From Sporosarcina luteola (lineage in GTDB: Bacteria; Bacillota; Bacilli; Bacillales_A; Planococcaceae), in the NCBI RefSeq assembly GCF_007991495.1, contig NZ_BJYL01000036.1, positions 1 through 62,362 on the forward strand: 62,362 nucleotides of DNA. Direction: 5' to 3'. How positions within the stretch are numbered: the stretch's first letter is position 1; every line of letters starts with the position of its first letter. The notes beneath the pieces are model-generated. The model made no database searches. It was not told where the DNA came from and saw only the letters and a list, made by a program, of their open reading frames with translations. Both the position numbers and the translations under genes were made by a program. Shown here one piece after another: positions 20,308 through 29,827 of the stretch.

Positions 20308-20347
20308 AGGTGGCGACTCCCGCGGAAAGCGTCCGCCTGGAGTGGAA
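20308..20347 (+). repeat. Short relative of the 11745-11870 repeat
   Basis: The stretch GGTGGCGACTCC directly joined to CGCGGAAAGCGTCCGCCT reproduces the two ends of the longer repeat with its middle deleted. The rest of 20262-20557 holds no gene I can support; it contains a possible TATAAT near 20514 ahead of cccA. Confidence 0.6.
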
Positions 20348-20557
20348 ATCCGGATTCCAACACTTTAATTCAACATATATAGATAAAAGCGGAGATGGTC
20401 GCCAAAACTTCCCAGACTGTGAAAAAGTTTGTCGAATTTGTCACAATCGGAGAAATGTATATGGATAACTCTTTCAGTTTTCAGCAGGATACAGTACAAT
20501 ATTAGATGTGCACTGTATAATTTTACAGAATAATTCCTGGTGAAGGAGGGTAATTCA

Positions 20558-20938
20558 ATGAAAAGCAATCCTGTAGTGCCTTATATCCTGATTTTCGCGC
20601 TAGGATTAGGACTTATTTTCTTCATGTCCCTATACGGTATTGATCAGAAAAAAGAAATTGCTGGAGCGGATGAAGAAGGAAAAACAGAAGCAACCGACGA
20701 TGCAGCTGCATCTGAAGATTTCGACCCTGAGAGCTTTGCTCAAGGACAATGTATTAGCTGTCATGGTGGCGATTTGACTGGTTCATTTGGACCGAATTTA
20801 CATGGTTTGTCATTATCGCAAGAAGAGCTACATGATATCATTAAAAATGGTACAGATGGCGGAATGCCACCATTCGGCGACAAAGCATCCGATGAGGAAA
20901 TTGACGAATTGGCTGAGTACATTTTATCACTTAAATAA
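20558..20938 (+). CDS. cccA: Membrane-anchored cytochrome c550
   Basis: A 126-residue c-type cytochrome. The N-terminus has one uncleaved membrane anchor (YILIFALGLGLIFFMSLYGI), then an acidic Ala/Glu/Asp-rich linker. The haem domain carries CISCH (about residues 66-70) and an axial Met in GGMPPFG. It carries electrons outside the membrane in respiration. The frame opens at 20540, but GAAGGAGGG sets ATG 20558. It lies ahead of trmK, as in B. subtilis. Confidence 0.94.
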   Translation: MKSNPVVPYILIFALGLGLIFFMSLYGIDQKKEIAGADEEGKTEATDDAAASEDFDPESFAQGQCISCHGGDLTGSFGPNLHGLSLSQEELHDIIKNGTDGGMPPFGDKASDEEIDELAEYILSLK

Positions 20939-20947
20939 GACAGGAGT

Positions 20948-20990
20948 CATCGAAAGCAGGCGTGAAAACGCCGTTTCGATGGCTTTTTTC
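20948..20990 (+). terminator. Intrinsic terminator after cccA
   Basis: CATCGAAA (20948-20955) pairs with TTTCGATG (20974-20981) around an inner GGCGT/ACGCC stem with a GAAA loop, followed by a T-run. Confidence 0.88.
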
Positions 20991-21069
20991 ATTTCTGGCT
21001 CCTGCCGTCATTTGTGGCAAAGAAAATGGAATCCCTTTATAATGGTGATATTGGAAAGGCGGAGGTCAA

Positions 21070-21768
21070 TTGAATTCAGAAAAACTATCATTGCGGTTGA
21101 CGGCTGTCGCTTCTTACGTCGAGCAAGGCGCGATTCTTGCGGATATTGGAAGCGATCATGCCTATTTGCCGTGCTATTTAATACGAACTGGAAAAATTAA
21201 TAAAGCGATTGCCGGTGAAGTCGTCAAAGGTCCTTTTGAATCGGCTGTGAAAAATGTTGAAAAAGAAGGATTATCCACCAATATTACAGTTCGCTTAGGT
21301 AATGGTTTACAGGCTATACAAGAAACTGATGAAGTTGATACGATCACGATTGCAGGTATGGGTGGTCCCTTGATCGCTTCAATCTTAAAAGAAGGCAACA
21401 TGAAACTTGACCAAGTGAAACGGATCATCACACAACCAAATATTTATGCTTCAGCAATTCGGGAATGGGCTGTACAAAATGGTTGGACCATAATCAAGGA
21501 ACAAATCTTAGAAGAGGATAATAAAATCTACGAAATTATTGTACTTGAAAGAGGAACGGCCGAGTACGATGAGTTGGAAATGATGGTTGGGCCTTATTTA
21601 CTTAAAGAAAAATCACCAGTCTTCCTGAAAAAATGGAAAAGGGAATCTGTTGAATGGAGCAGGGTACTTGATTCATTAGAAAAGGCAGGACAAACGGAAG
21701 ACATCAGTAAGAGAAAAGAACAGTTGCAAAAGAAAATGGAGTTGGTCGGGAGGTTTTTGTCAAATTGA
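21070..21768 (+). CDS. trmK: tRNA (adenine-N1)-methyltransferase TrmK, position 22
   Basis: SAM-dependent methyltransferase of 232 residues forming m1A22 in tRNA. The SAM motif is GAILADIGSDHAYLP; IAGMGGPLI is the catalytic-pocket motif. A coiled C-terminal part follows (about 165-232). TTG 21070 follows GGCGGAGG. Its stop overlaps the nif3 start by 4 bases. B. subtilis yqfN is the same gene in the same place. Confidence 0.93.
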   Translation: MNSEKLSLRLTAVASYVEQGAILADIGSDHAYLPCYLIRTGKINKAIAGEVVKGPFESAVKNVEKEGLSTNITVRLGNGLQAIQETDEVDTITIAGMGGPLIASILKEGNMKLDQVKRIITQPNIYASAIREWAVQNGWTIIKEQILEEDNKIYEIIVLERGTAEYDELEMMVGPYLLKEKSPVFLKKWKRESVEWSRVLDSLEKAGQTEDISKRKEQLQKKMELVGRFLSN

Positions 21769-22886
21769 AGAGAGTGAATGGGCATGAAATCATATCTCTA
21801 TTTGAAAAATGGTCACCTAAACGGTTCGCTGAGGATTGGGATCCGGTCGGATTGCATATCGGTCAGTTGAACCGTCAAGTCGAAAAAGTTCTTATTACAT
21901 TGGATGTTAATGAAAAAGTGGTCGATGAAGCAATCGATAAAGGAGCCAACTTGATTATCGCGCATCACCCGCCGATATTTCGTGCAATGAAAAACATTTG
22001 GACGGATACACCCCAAGGCAGGCTTATCGAAAAGTGCATCAAGAACGATATAGCTGTCTACGCAGCGCATACGAATCTAGATGTTGCGCCGGGCGGCGTC
22101 AATGACCTGCTAGCATCCCGTCTTGAATTAGCTGATCTAGAAGTGATGAGTCCGACGATTTCGGACCCGCTTTATAAATTGGCTGTCTTTTGCCCTGTCG
22201 AACAAGCGGATGAATTGCGAGCTGCATTAGCGAAAGCCGGAGCTGGTGCCATCGGTGATTATATTGGCTGCAGCTTCACATCTGCCGGTACGGGGCGGTT
22301 TATTCCAACGGAAGGTGCGGATCCCTTCATCGGGGAAATCGGCAAAGGTGAAACGGTTGCCGAAGAACGGATAGAAGTCGTTCTTCCCGGTCCAATCAGA
22401 TCTAAAGTTTTGAAGGCGATGCTTGCTGCGCATCCATATGAAGAACCTGCATATGATTTCTTTGTTCTTGATCAACGGACGAAAGAATTCGGCCTTGGTA
22501 GAGTTGGGCAGCTGGCTGAAGCTATGGACTTGGAACAGTTCGCTCAATATGTGAAACGTGTGCTTGACGTGCCAGCTGTTCGGATTGTCGGGAATCTAAA
22601 GAAGCCAGTGAAGAAAGTGGCGGTGTTAGGAGGAAGCGGCAGTAAATACATCCAAGCGGCGAAGCGAAAAGGAGCGGATGTCTTCGTTACTGGCGATATG
22701 GATTTCCATAGTGCCCAAGACGCCGAGTTATTGGACCTTGCGATTGTCGATCCAGGTCATCATGTTGAAAAGGTGATGATTGAAGGGGTGGCGAAATATA
22801 TGCAACATGCATCACAGGAAAAAGGGTTTGATGTATTATTTATCCAATCCGAGGTTAATACTGAGCCGTTCCGATTCATCTTCTGA
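21765..22886 (+). CDS. Nif3-like dinuclear metal-centre protein
   Basis: A 373-residue member of the NIF3/YqfO family, a hexameric protein with a dinuclear metal site. N-terminal metal ligands are in IIAHHPPIF and AHTNLDV, C-terminal ligands near DPGHHVEK. The middle (about 128-235) is the PII-like insertion seen in bacillal members. The biochemical role is not firmly settled; a GTP cyclohydrolase I-type 2 annotation is common. The TTG start overlaps the trmK stop (TTGA), so the two are coupled. Confidence 0.9.
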   Translation: MKRVNGHEIISLFEKWSPKRFAEDWDPVGLHIGQLNRQVEKVLITLDVNEKVVDEAIDKGANLIIAHHPPIFRAMKNIWTDTPQGRLIEKCIKNDIAVYAAHTNLDVAPGGVNDLLASRLELADLEVMSPTISDPLYKLAVFCPVEQADELRAALAKAGAGAIGDYIGCSFTSAGTGRFIPTEGADPFIGEIGKGETVAEERIEVVLPGPIRSKVLKAMLAAHPYEEPAYDFFVLDQRTKEFGLGRVGQLAEAMDLEQFAQYVKRVLDVPAVRIVGNLKKPVKKVAVLGGSGSKYIQAAKRKGADVFVTGDMDFHSAQDAELLDLAIVDPGHHVEKVMIEGVAKYMQHASQEKGFDVLFIQSEVNTEPFRFIF

Positions 22887-22895
22887 TTCGATATG

Positions 22896-22939
22896 AAAAG
22901 TGCTGTCCATGGCTAAAACTCAGCATGGACAGCACTTTT
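22896..22939. terminator. Bidirectional terminator between nif3 and ispH
   Basis: A perfect 16-bp stem (22896-22911 with 22924-22939) begins with AAAA and ends with TTTT, so it serves both convergent genes. Confidence 0.9.
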
Positions 22940-22946
22940 AGTTTAG

Positions 22947-23927
22947 TTATTCAGTGATCGCATATGGTTCGATTCGTTCGACTGGAGTAGGATTCTTGAT
23001 TTTTGGCAGGATTTTCTCCAATTTGAATTTACGTTCCGGCATGTGGGTCGATGGATCCTCAGGATCAAAGCTTTCCAGGAAACCGATCACTTCACGAACA
23101 ACGATTGTCGGAGTAGAGGCCCCGGCAGTGACCGCAACTGTTTCTACTCCTTCAAGCCATTTAATATCAATTTCTGACACATCTGAAATACGATACGAAG
23201 GTGTATTGGCGATTTCTACAGAAACCTGTGTCAAACGGTTGGAGTTATTGCTTTTCGGATCACCGACAACGATTAACAGGTCCGCTTCGCCGGCTTGTTC
23301 CGCCACGGCTTCTTGTCTTACTTGAGTAGCCATGCAAATTTCTTTATGCACTTCAATATGTGGGAATTTCTCTTTCAGTGCATCCATAATGTGGACGACA
23401 TCCCATTGGCTCATCGTCGTCTGATTTGTAACGAGCAGCTTTTTATTGTCCAGCTTTAGGCCGTCAACGTCGTCGAGCGTTTCAATCAGATGGACAGCGT
23501 GAGGAGCTACGCCGATTGCTCCTTCAGGTTCAGGGTGATATTTCTTACCGATATAAATGATATCGTAACCCTCTGCTGTTTTTTCTTCGATCAAATCATG
23601 GGTTACCGTCACATCAGGGCAGGTTGCATCAATGGAAACTAAACCTTTCCGGCGTGCCAGCTCCCTCACTTCAGGGGAAACGCCGTGCGCCGTAAAGATG
23701 ACAGTGCCTGTTTCTACTTTCTCCAGGATATCCAATCGGTTTTTCCCGTCCAATGTAATGATGCCGTCCTCTTCAAATGCGTCTGTGACGTGTTTATTAT
23801 GCACAATCATGCCCAATATATAAATAGGTCTCGGCAATGTTTTGTCGAGCGCTGCATTTCTTGCTATAACCATTGCATCGACAACCCCGTAACAATAGCC
23901 ACGCGGGGAAATCTTCTTTACTATCAT
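22947..23927 (-). CDS. ispH: 4-hydroxy-3-methylbut-2-enyl diphosphate reductase
   Basis: Iron-sulfur enzyme of 326 residues, last step of the MEP isoprenoid pathway, making IPP and DMAPP. The three cluster cysteines are in [16 protein letters not shown] and KEICMATQ; the TNQTTMS segment and the later SNNSNRL motif bind substrate. ATG 23927 follows GAGGAGTGAGGAA; the open frame reaches six codons further. ispG lies 6 kb away on the same strand, so the last two MEP steps map together but not as one operon. Confidence 0.96.
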   Translation of the reverse strand: MIVKKISPRGYCYGVVDAMVIARNAALDKTLPRPIYILGMIVHNKHVTDAFEEDGIITLDGKNRLDILEKVETGTVIFTAHGVSPEVRELARRKGLVSIDATCPDVTVTHDLIEEKTAEGYDIIYIGKKYHPEPEGAIGVAPHAVHLIETLDDVDGLKLDNKKLLVTNQTTMSQWDVVHIMDALKEKFPHIEVHKEICMATQVRQEAVAEQAGEADLLIVVGDPKSNNSNRLTQVSVEIANTPSYRISDVSEIDIKWLEGVETVAVTAGASTPTIVVREVIGFLESFDPEDPSTHMPERKFKLEKILPKIKNPTPVERIEPYAITE

Positions 23928-23993
23928 TCGTTCCTCACTCCTCAAAAAGGGTTCTATGATCTATTATAGCGGAGTCAGGCACTGGTTTCAAAA

Positions 23994-24446
23994 TTATAAA
24001 TTAGGTGGTTGAAAAATTCTTGGACTTGACGAGCCGACAGGAGGATTTGGTGGCCCTGCCGGAGCGGTGCGCGGAACTGCAGCTGCTGCGCTTCCGCTAG
24101 CTGCTGCGCCGCCTGCGGAAGGAAGTGATTGGAAGCCTTTATATAATCTCCACATTGCAGGCAGATTTTGGAACATTGGCGCGATTTGTTGGACGAGGGG
24201 GGCATATTGTTGTGCAGTGTTTAAAAAACGGTTGGCGGTTTGCATATACGCTTCCATCTTGGAAGTATTCGGCGCCTGCCCAGGCATGGATTGCGGTCCA
24301 AACGGATTTCCCATTGGAGACCCTTGAAAAGGTTGTCTCGGCGGCTGGGCGAAGTTCGGCTGTGGCCGTTGGCTGTAAATCGGTTGCCTCATTTGAAACG
24401 GCGAGGCTTGCGTCCGTGCAAATGGATAGAAGGATTCGTATCTCAT
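23994..24446 (-). CDS. YqfQ/VrrA-like Pro/Gln-rich protein
   Basis: A 150-residue low-complexity protein rich in Pro, Gln, Ala and Phe. The first 60 residues carry repeated PF, QP and NPFG patterns. A more ordered middle (about 65-110: AYMQTANRFLNTAQQYAPLV) matches the YqfQ family, called VrrA in B. anthracis. Its place between ispH and cshB is conserved. A spore or surface role is often assumed but not established. The start follows a good GGGG-type Shine-Dalgarno on the minus strand. Confidence 0.8.
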   Translation of the reverse strand: MRYESFYPFARTQASPFQMRQPIYSQRPQPNFAQPPRQPFQGSPMGNPFGPQSMPGQAPNTSKMEAYMQTANRFLNTAQQYAPLVQQIAPMFQNLPAMWRLYKGFQSLPSAGGAAASGSAAAAVPRTAPAGPPNPPVGSSSPRIFQPPNL

Positions 24447-24558
24447 TGTTAACCCCTTTCATTTGGTCATTGTAAACTTTCACAATATATACTATGCCAA
24501 AATCACATACGGCGGAACGGAATCGTGCTACAATAGGAATACGTTAGGAGGCATATGA

Positions 24559-25860
24559 ATGTCTAAATTCACTGATTATCAATTCAAACCGTTTCTTCGA
24601 GAAGCGATTGGTCGACTAGGTTTCGAACAACCGACCCCTATACAAAAAGAGATGATTCCTTTAATACTGAAAGGTGCCAATGCAATCGGACAGGCCCATA
24701 CAGGGACAGGGAAATCACATAGTTTTCTCATACCAATTTTACAACGTTTGGATGAAACGAAAGATGAGCTGCAAGCCGTCATAACGGCTCCTACTCGGGA
24801 GCTTGCTATGCAACTGTACGAAGAACTAAATAAGATGATTGAAAACACTATGATCCGTAGCTCGATCCTTATTGGGGGGACCGATAAGCAACGGTCTATC
24901 GATAAGCTAAAATCGAATCCACACATCGTAGTAGGGACTCCCGGCAGGATTCGGGATCTAGCGGAAAATGGTGCTTTGGCAATCCATACTGCGTCCATTT
25001 TAGTGATCGATGAAGCGGATCTTGCTTTTGACATGGGATTCATTGAGGATATCGATCAATTCGCGTCAAAAATGCCTACGAACCTGGAAATGTATGTTTT
25101 TTCAGCGACAATTCCTGAAAAGCTTAAACCATTTTTATCAAAATACATGGATAGCCCGGTACACGTGCAAATCGGTAATAAAAAACCATTGACGGAAGGA
25201 ATGCAATATTCCTTAGTACCGGTACGAAGCATGGACCGTAAGAAAAAGCTGTTGCATGTTTTACATGCCATCAATCCTTATTTAGCGATTGTCTTCACGA
25301 ACACAAAGCAGAATGCTGATGAAATTGCCAATTATCTTGCGAACCACGGCATAAAAGCCGGTAGGATCCATGGTGACCTTTCACCGCGTGAACGAACTCG
25401 GATGATGAAGCAAATCCGTGATCTTGAATATCAGTATATCGTAGCAACGGATTTAGCGGCGCGAGGCATCGACATTCCAGGGGTCAGCCATGTCATCAAT
25501 TATGAGCTCCCTGATGATTTGGAATTCTTCATCCACCGTGTCGGTCGAACTGCAAGAGCGGGTCTGGAAGGAATCGCTATTACAATGTATGAACCTTCCG
25601 AGGACGACAAAATCGTCCAAATCGAAAAGATGGGTATTCCGTTTATTCATGAAGACGTGAAAAACGGCGAATGGATTGAAGTGAAGGAACGGAATGCTCG
25701 AAAGAAACGTGTCAAAGAAGTTGATGAGTTAGATCGCAAAGCTGTCTCATATGTTCGTAAACCCGATAAAGTCAAACCGGGCTATAAAAAGAAAATGACG
25801 AAAGAAATAGAGAAGTTCAAGAAAAGGGAAAGGAGATTGAAACGTAAAAATGGCAAATGA
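24559..25860 (+). CDS. cshB: DEAD-box ATP-dependent RNA helicase CshB
   Basis: A 433-residue helicase for RNA remodelling and cold adaptation. It has a Q motif ([14 protein letters not shown]), Walker [28 protein letters not shown] (DEAD), SAT, and [10 protein letters not shown] in domain 2. A basic C-terminal tail ([20 protein letters not shown]) likely contacts RNA. It overlaps nfo by 11 bases. B. subtilis yqfR/cshB lies in the same place. Confidence 0.94.
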   Translation: MSKFTDYQFKPFLREAIGRLGFEQPTPIQKEMIPLILKGANAIGQAHTGTGKSHSFLIPILQRLDETKDELQAVITAPTRELAMQLYEELNKMIENTMIRSSILIGGTDKQRSIDKLKSNPHIVVGTPGRIRDLAENGALAIHTASILVIDEADLAFDMGFIEDIDQFASKMPTNLEMYVFSATIPEKLKPFLSKYMDSPVHVQIGNKKPLTEGMQYSLVPVRSMDRKKKLLHVLHAINPYLAIVFTNTKQNADEIANYLANHGIKAGRIHGDLSPRERTRMMKQIRDLEYQYIVATDLAARGIDIPGVSHVINYELPDDLEFFIHRVGRTARAGLEGIAITMYEPSEDDKIVQIEKMGIPFIHEDVKNGEWIEVKERNARKKRVKEVDELDRKAVSYVRKPDKVKPGYKKKMTKEIEKFKKRERRLKRKNGK

Positions 25861-26755
25861 TCAACCATTATTAATAGGTTCACACGTCTCTATGAGCGGA
25901 AAGAAAATGCTTCTTGGTTCGAGTGAAGAGGCATTAGGCTACGGGGCGACCACTTTCATGATTTATACGGGAGCTCCACAAAACACGCGAAGGAAACCGA
26001 TTGAAGAATTGAATATAGAACTGGGCCGTAAGCATATGGAAGAGAATGGATTATCCAATATAGTCGTACACGCCCCTTACATCATCAATATCGGTAATAC
26101 GACGAAGCCTGAAACATTCAGATTAGGTGTAGATTTCCTTCAGCAGGAGATTCAAAGAACTGCAGCACTAGGAGCCGATCAAATCGTCCTTCACCCTGGC
26201 GCCCATGTAGGTGCAGGTGCTGACCTTGGCATTGCTAAAATCATTGAAGGATTGAACGAAGTCCTTTCCGAAGATTCGACTGTGCGGATTGCACTTGAAA
26301 CGATGGCGGGTAAGGGTAGCGAATGTGGAAGGAATTTCGACGAAATCGCCAAGATCATTGACGGGGTTAAGAACAATGAACGCCTCTCGGTCTGTTTCGA
26401 TACATGCCACGTCCACGATGCTGGCTATGATATCGTCAATGACTTTGACGGAGTGTTAGATGAATTCGACCGGATTGTAGGTAAAGACCGAATCTCAGTC
26501 ATTCACGTGAATGACAGTAAAAATGAGCGGGGTGCAATGAAAGACCGCCATGAAAACATAGGGCATGGCCATATCGGCTTTGAACCGCTCAGCTATATTG
26601 TTCATCATCCAGAATTCATGTCGATCCCTAAAATCCTTGAAACCCCATTTGTCGGCAACGATTCGAAAAACAAAAAGGCACCTTATCAATATGAAATCGA
26701 AATGTTGAAAGCTAAAGCCTTTCAACCCGAACGACGTGAACTTTTGTTAGTGTGA
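25850..26755 (+). CDS. nfo: Deoxyribonuclease IV (endonuclease IV)
   Basis: Zinc-dependent AP endonuclease of 301 residues, base-excision repair, TIM-barrel fold. Metal-site motifs are present: [29 protein letters not shown], and [10 protein letters not shown] followed by DRHENIGHG. It starts inside the end of cshB. In B. subtilis this gene (yqfS) also acts in spore DNA repair. Confidence 0.96.
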   Translation: MANDQPLLIGSHVSMSGKKMLLGSSEEALGYGATTFMIYTGAPQNTRRKPIEELNIELGRKHMEENGLSNIVVHAPYIINIGNTTKPETFRLGVDFLQQEIQRTAALGADQIVLHPGAHVGAGADLGIAKIIEGLNEVLSEDSTVRIALETMAGKGSECGRNFDEIAKIIDGVKNNERLSVCFDTCHVHDAGYDIVNDFDGVLDEFDRIVGKDRISVIHVNDSKNERGAMKDRHENIGHGHIGFEPLSYIVHHPEFMSIPKILETPFVGNDSKNKKAPYQYEIEMLKAKAFQPERRELLLV

Positions 26756-26801
26756 AAAAATGCCCCGTCAATTGCATCATGCAATTGGCAGGGCGTTTTT
26801 T
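26756..26801. terminator. Terminator between nfo and the DUF2624 gene
   Basis: An A-run, GCCC...CAATTGCAT (from 26762) paired with ATGCAATTG...GGGC (to 26794), then GTTTTTT. The flanking A and T runs allow bidirectional use. Confidence 0.85.
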
Positions 26802-27045
26802 AAATCATATCTAAATACTGGCGGAATAGTTCCTCGCCTTTTTTTTCACCGACAGCAGACTTCACTTTAGCAATGAAGCTTTCTGGAACACCGGTAAATA
26901 GCCAATGAAAGGAAATCTCGTCTATTAAGGGTCTCAAAGCCCTTATTTCTTGTACAGATAAATTAATCCCGTATGAATCCGCTAAAACTTTCGCTTCATG
27001 GTCGCTTTTCATTTTTATATCATTCAATAGTTGAAGGTAATCCAA
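26800..27045 (-). CDS. DUF2624 (YqfT-like) small protein
   Basis: An 81-residue cytosolic, mostly helical protein. The pattern of MDYLQLLNDIKMKSDHEAKV and the IRALRPLID segment match the YqfT/DUF2624 family, which sits beside nfo in Bacillus. No function is known. The start is TTG, preceded on the minus strand by GAAGGAATGGTGA. Its upstream region is shared with the divergent zinc operon promoter. Confidence 0.75.
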   Translation of the reverse strand: MDYLQLLNDIKMKSDHEAKVLADSYGINLSVQEIRALRPLIDEISFHWLFTGVPESFIAKVKSAVGEKKGEELFRQYLDMI

Positions 27046-27069
27046 AATTCACCATTCCTTCTCAAATAG

Positions 27070-27098
27070 TTGTGACCCGCCGCCAATTCATATATACT
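27070..27098 (+). promoter_or_regulatory. Sigma-A promoter of znuC-znuB-zur
   Basis: TTGTGA (27070-27075), 17-bp spacer, TATACT (27093-27098). It lies directly upstream of a Zur-like sequence. Confidence 0.7.
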
Positions 27099-27103
27099 TT
27101 TAC

Positions 27104-27124
27104 TAGTAATCGTAATCGTTCCTG
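27104..27124 (+). promoter_or_regulatory. Candidate Zur operator
   Basis: AGTAATCGTAATCGTTCCTG contains a full left half-site TCGTAAT of the Bacillus Zur box (TCGTAATNATTACGA), but the right half is degenerate. Position just after the -10 of an operon that encodes Zur itself supports autoregulation. Confidence 0.5.
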
Positions 27125-27155
27125 TTTACCCGGAAATATAGAAAGGATTTTTAAT

Positions 27156-27926
27156 TTGGAAAAAACAATTATAGAATGTGATAATGTCAGCTTTCATTAT
27201 GAGCATTCGACTGTACTTGAAGACATTTCCCTAGAAGTAAAGGAAGGGGAGTTCTGGGCGCTGATCGGTCCGAATGGCTCCGGTAAATCTACATTGATCA
27301 ATATTATTCTAGGTCTCTTAAAGCCTGATCAAGGAAATATAAAGCTGTTTGGACAAAATATAGATTCGTTCAAACAGAGGGAAAGGATTGGCTACGTTTC
27401 CCAAAAATCGAACTCCTTCAATTCAGGATTCCCGGCCACAGTACTTGAGGTTGTGAAAAGTGGTCTTGCCAGAAAAATTGGCCTGTTCAAATCGTTTACA
27501 AAACATGATGAGCAAAAGGCGATGGATGCATTGCGCGTCGTCAAGATGGATGATTTCGCAAACAAAAATATCGGTGAACTATCCGGTGGGCAGCAACAGC
27601 GTGTCTTCATCGCAAGAGCCTTGGTTGGCGAACCGGACTTATTGATCATGGATGAACCGACTGTAGGAATCGATCAGAAAAATGTTGCTTCGTTCTATTC
27701 TATGCTTAATGCTTTAAATCGTGAGCACGGCATTGCAATTTTACTAGTTACACATGAGGTCGATCTAGTGACGGAGCTTGCGACACATGTAGCTTGTTTG
27801 AATCGATCCATTCACTTCCATGGGAACCGATCAGATTATAAAAAGATGAATGATGCTGATATTTCGGCATGGTATGGTCATCCTGTCCGGCGTGTCCATC
27901 AAGACGAGAAGGAGGGACAACGATGA
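27156..27926 (+). CDS. znuC: Zinc ABC transporter, ATP-binding protein
   Basis: A 256-residue ABC ATPase. Walker A GPNGSGKS, signature LSGGQQQR, Walker B LLIMDEPTVGID and the H-loop in THEVD are all present. The open frame runs upstream to 26973, but that part overlaps the promoter; TTG 27156 after AGAAAGGAT gives a normal N-terminus (MEKTIIECDNVSF). Zinc specificity is inferred from the ZnuB-like partner and the zur gene in the same operon; manganese transporters are close relatives. Listeria calls this gene zurA. Confidence 0.88.
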   Translation: MEKTIIECDNVSFHYEHSTVLEDISLEVKEGEFWALIGPNGSGKSTLINIILGLLKPDQGNIKLFGQNIDSFKQRERIGYVSQKSNSFNSGFPATVLEVVKSGLARKIGLFKSFTKHDEQKAMDALRVVKMDDFANKNIGELSGGQQQRVFIARALVGEPDLLIMDEPTVGIDQKNVASFYSMLNALNREHGIAILLVTHEVDLVTELATHVACLNRSIHFHGNRSDYKKMNDADISAWYGHPVRRVHQDEKEGQR

Positions 27927-28789
27927 TCAGCGCTCTATTTACTTATGAATTTTTACAAAATGCATTTTTATCCGGCCTGATCATCGGTATCATCGCTCCG
28001 TTGTTAGGATTGTTCATTGTCGTAAGAAGACTGGCGCTCATTGCGGACGCCTTAAGCCATGTAGCGCTTGCTGGAATTGCAGGAAGCCTTTACTTGAGCC
28101 AATCGGTGTTATTCTTCTCTGCATTGAATCCGGTCTATTTAGGAATGGCGGCAGCGGTAGGTGGTTCGCTATTGATTGAAAAGCTGAGAGGTACATATAA
28201 GCATTTCGAGGAGCTTGCGATACCGATCATTCTTTCAACGGGAATCGGTTTTGGCGCGATTTTCATCTCAATGGCAAAAGGGTTCGGGGCAGACCTTGTC
28301 GGTTATTTGTTTGGATCCGTGTCTGCTGTCAGCAGACAGGATTTATGGATCATTATAATTATCGCAATCGTTGTCATTGCTTTCATCCGATCTTTCTATA
28401 AAGAACTTTTTGCTTTATCTTTTGATAAGGAATATGCAAAAGTATCCGGCATTAACGGCAAGGTGATCCAGGCAGTTTTCATGATCATTACAGCTCTTGT
28501 TATTGGTGCATCAATGCGTATCGTCGGAATTTTGCTCGTATCATCGCTAATGACCATTCCTGTTGCCGCAGCGATTCAGCTCGCTAAAAGCTTTAAAGGG
28601 GCGATGCTCTACTCAATACTCATCGGTGAGCTTTCGGTCATTGTCGGCTTGTTTGTTGCGTATCATCTTGATATTGCTCCGGGGGGGACAATCGTAATCA
28701 CTTCAATTATCATCTTATTGTTTGTGTTAGGATGGAATAAAGTGAAAGGTAGCTATCATTCCCGGAAGGTAAAGGGGGACTTTGCATGA
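27923..28789 (+). CDS. znuB: Zinc ABC transporter, permease
   Basis: An integral membrane permease of the ABC-3 family, 288 residues with about eight or nine helices. The cytosolic loop contacting the ATPase includes RRLALIADALSHVALAG, a hallmark of the family. ATG 27923 follows AGAAGGAGGG and overlaps the znuC stop (ATGA); the end overlaps zur in the same way. No substrate-binding lipoprotein is in the window, so it must be encoded elsewhere. Confidence 0.9.
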   Translation: MISALFTYEFLQNAFLSGLIIGIIAPLLGLFIVVRRLALIADALSHVALAGIAGSLYLSQSVLFFSALNPVYLGMAAAVGGSLLIEKLRGTYKHFEELAIPIILSTGIGFGAIFISMAKGFGADLVGYLFGSVSAVSRQDLWIIIIIAIVVIAFIRSFYKELFALSFDKEYAKVSGINGKVIQAVFMIITALVIGASMRIVGILLVSSLMTIPVAAAIQLAKSFKGAMLYSILIGELSVIVGLFVAYHLDIAPGGTIVITSIIILLFVLGWNKVKGSYHSRKVKGDFA

Positions 28790-29202
28790 CACTCGATGAA
28801 GCATGGAGAATTTTGCAGGGACGTCAATTTAAACGGACAAAAAATAGGGAAACGATATTAGAGTTTTTCTCAGAGAATGACCGATATTTGACTGCCATGG
28901 AAGTTCGGAATTTCATGATAGAAGATAATCCTGGTATTAGTTTTGATACGATATATCGAAATTTAACGACATTTTCAGAGCTTGGTATTTTGGAAGAGAC
29001 CGAATTGAATGGGGAGCGTCATTTCCGTATGCAATGTGATCATGGGGTACATCACCATCACTTCATCTGCACAGCTTGCGGTAAGACGAGGAATATCCCA
29101 CATTGCCCGATGGAATCGGTTTCTGTGAATTTACAAGGATATGAAGTCGAAGGACATAAATTTGAAATCTACGGTAAATGTCCGGTTTGCGTCGAACAAT
29201 AA
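28786..29202 (+). CDS. zur: Fur-family zinc uptake regulator Zur
   Basis: A 138-residue metalloregulator. The N-terminal winged helix covers about residues 1-85, the HHHHF regulatory metal motif follows, and the structural zinc site has CTAC and CPVC pairs. It is translationally coupled to znuB, and its place beside yqfW and ispG matches B. subtilis zur (yqfV). It should repress zinc uptake when zinc is replete and is likely autoregulated through the upstream box. Fur or PerR identity is less likely given the operon. Confidence 0.92.
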   Translation: MTLDEAWRILQGRQFKRTKNRETILEFFSENDRYLTAMEVRNFMIEDNPGISFDTIYRNLTTFSELGILEETELNGERHFRMQCDHGVHHHHFICTACGKTRNIPHCPMESVSVNLQGYEVEGHKFEIYGKCPVCVEQ

Positions 29203-29247
29203 AAAGGAGTAAGACCTCAACTTCGGGGTCTTACTCCTTTTTTTAAT
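29203..29247. terminator. Bidirectional terminator between zur and yqfW
   Basis: A 14-bp stem AAAGGAGTAAGACC (29203-29216) with GGTCTTACTCCTTT (29227-29240), flanked by A- and T-runs, between convergent genes. Confidence 0.9.
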
Positions 29248-29827
29248 TCACTTTTTCTTCTATTGGAAATAATTTGTTGATCCATTCGTTGGCTTCTTGC
29301 CAGTTGGTTACTCTTATAACCCCGTTTGGAATCGGCTCTCGGTTATAAGGAGTGTCGAATAATATGACGGGAATATTCAATTCTTCATGGATGCCAACAG
29401 CATTATCATGCTTATCTTCAAAGAAAGCATCGACTTCAAATTTCTTTGCAGTCTCGATCTTGTGATGGCTGCCAATGAGCTCGATATGATCGTAGGGGAT
29501 TTCTTCCCGTTCAAACCATTGAACTGTGCAATCCAAAACATTTTGCCCACGGGCAGAAATGTAAAACAACTCAAAGCGTTGTTGCCATTCGGATAGAATC
29601 ATTTTCGCGTATTCCTGAGCAGGAGAAGTTTCATAAATAAGCTCTTCGGCTGACCGATACCATTCATAAAACTCTTCTTCTTGAACAGGGAAAGCTTTCG
29701 TCAAATCGTATTCTTTGATATCATCCAAAGCCAAATTGCAGCCAAACTGTTTATTGATATGTGGGAGTAAAGACGTTGGACAAGTGACTGTCCCGTCAAT
29801 ATCAATCCCGAGACGGATTTCCCTCAT
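29243..29827 (-). CDS. Putative 5'(3')-deoxyribonucleotidase-type HAD hydrolase (YqfW)
   Basis: A 194-residue HAD-superfamily phosphatase with the nucleophile motif GIDIDGTVT (Asp8, Asp10), a motif II Ser in FYISARG, and the motif IV acidic pair in [11 protein letters not shown]. The family (NT5C type, YqfW in B. subtilis) is annotated as a nucleotidase; the substrate is unproven. Its start overlaps the ispG stop by 4 bases, so the two are coupled on the minus strand. Confidence 0.85.
   Translation of the reverse strand: MREIRLGIDIDGTVTCPTSLLPHINKQFGCNLALDDIKEYDLTKAFPVQEEEFYEWYRSAEELIYETSPAQEYAKMILSEWQQRFELFYISARGQNVLDCTVQWFEREEIPYDHIELIGSHHKIETAKKFEVDAFFEDKHDNAVGIHEELNIPVILFDTPYNREPIPNGVIRVTNWQEANEWINKLFPIEEKVN

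Noticed and set aside
24579..25043. 154-codon minus-strand ORF opposite cshB
   Set aside because: Shadow of the helicase gene; composition typical of an antisense frame.
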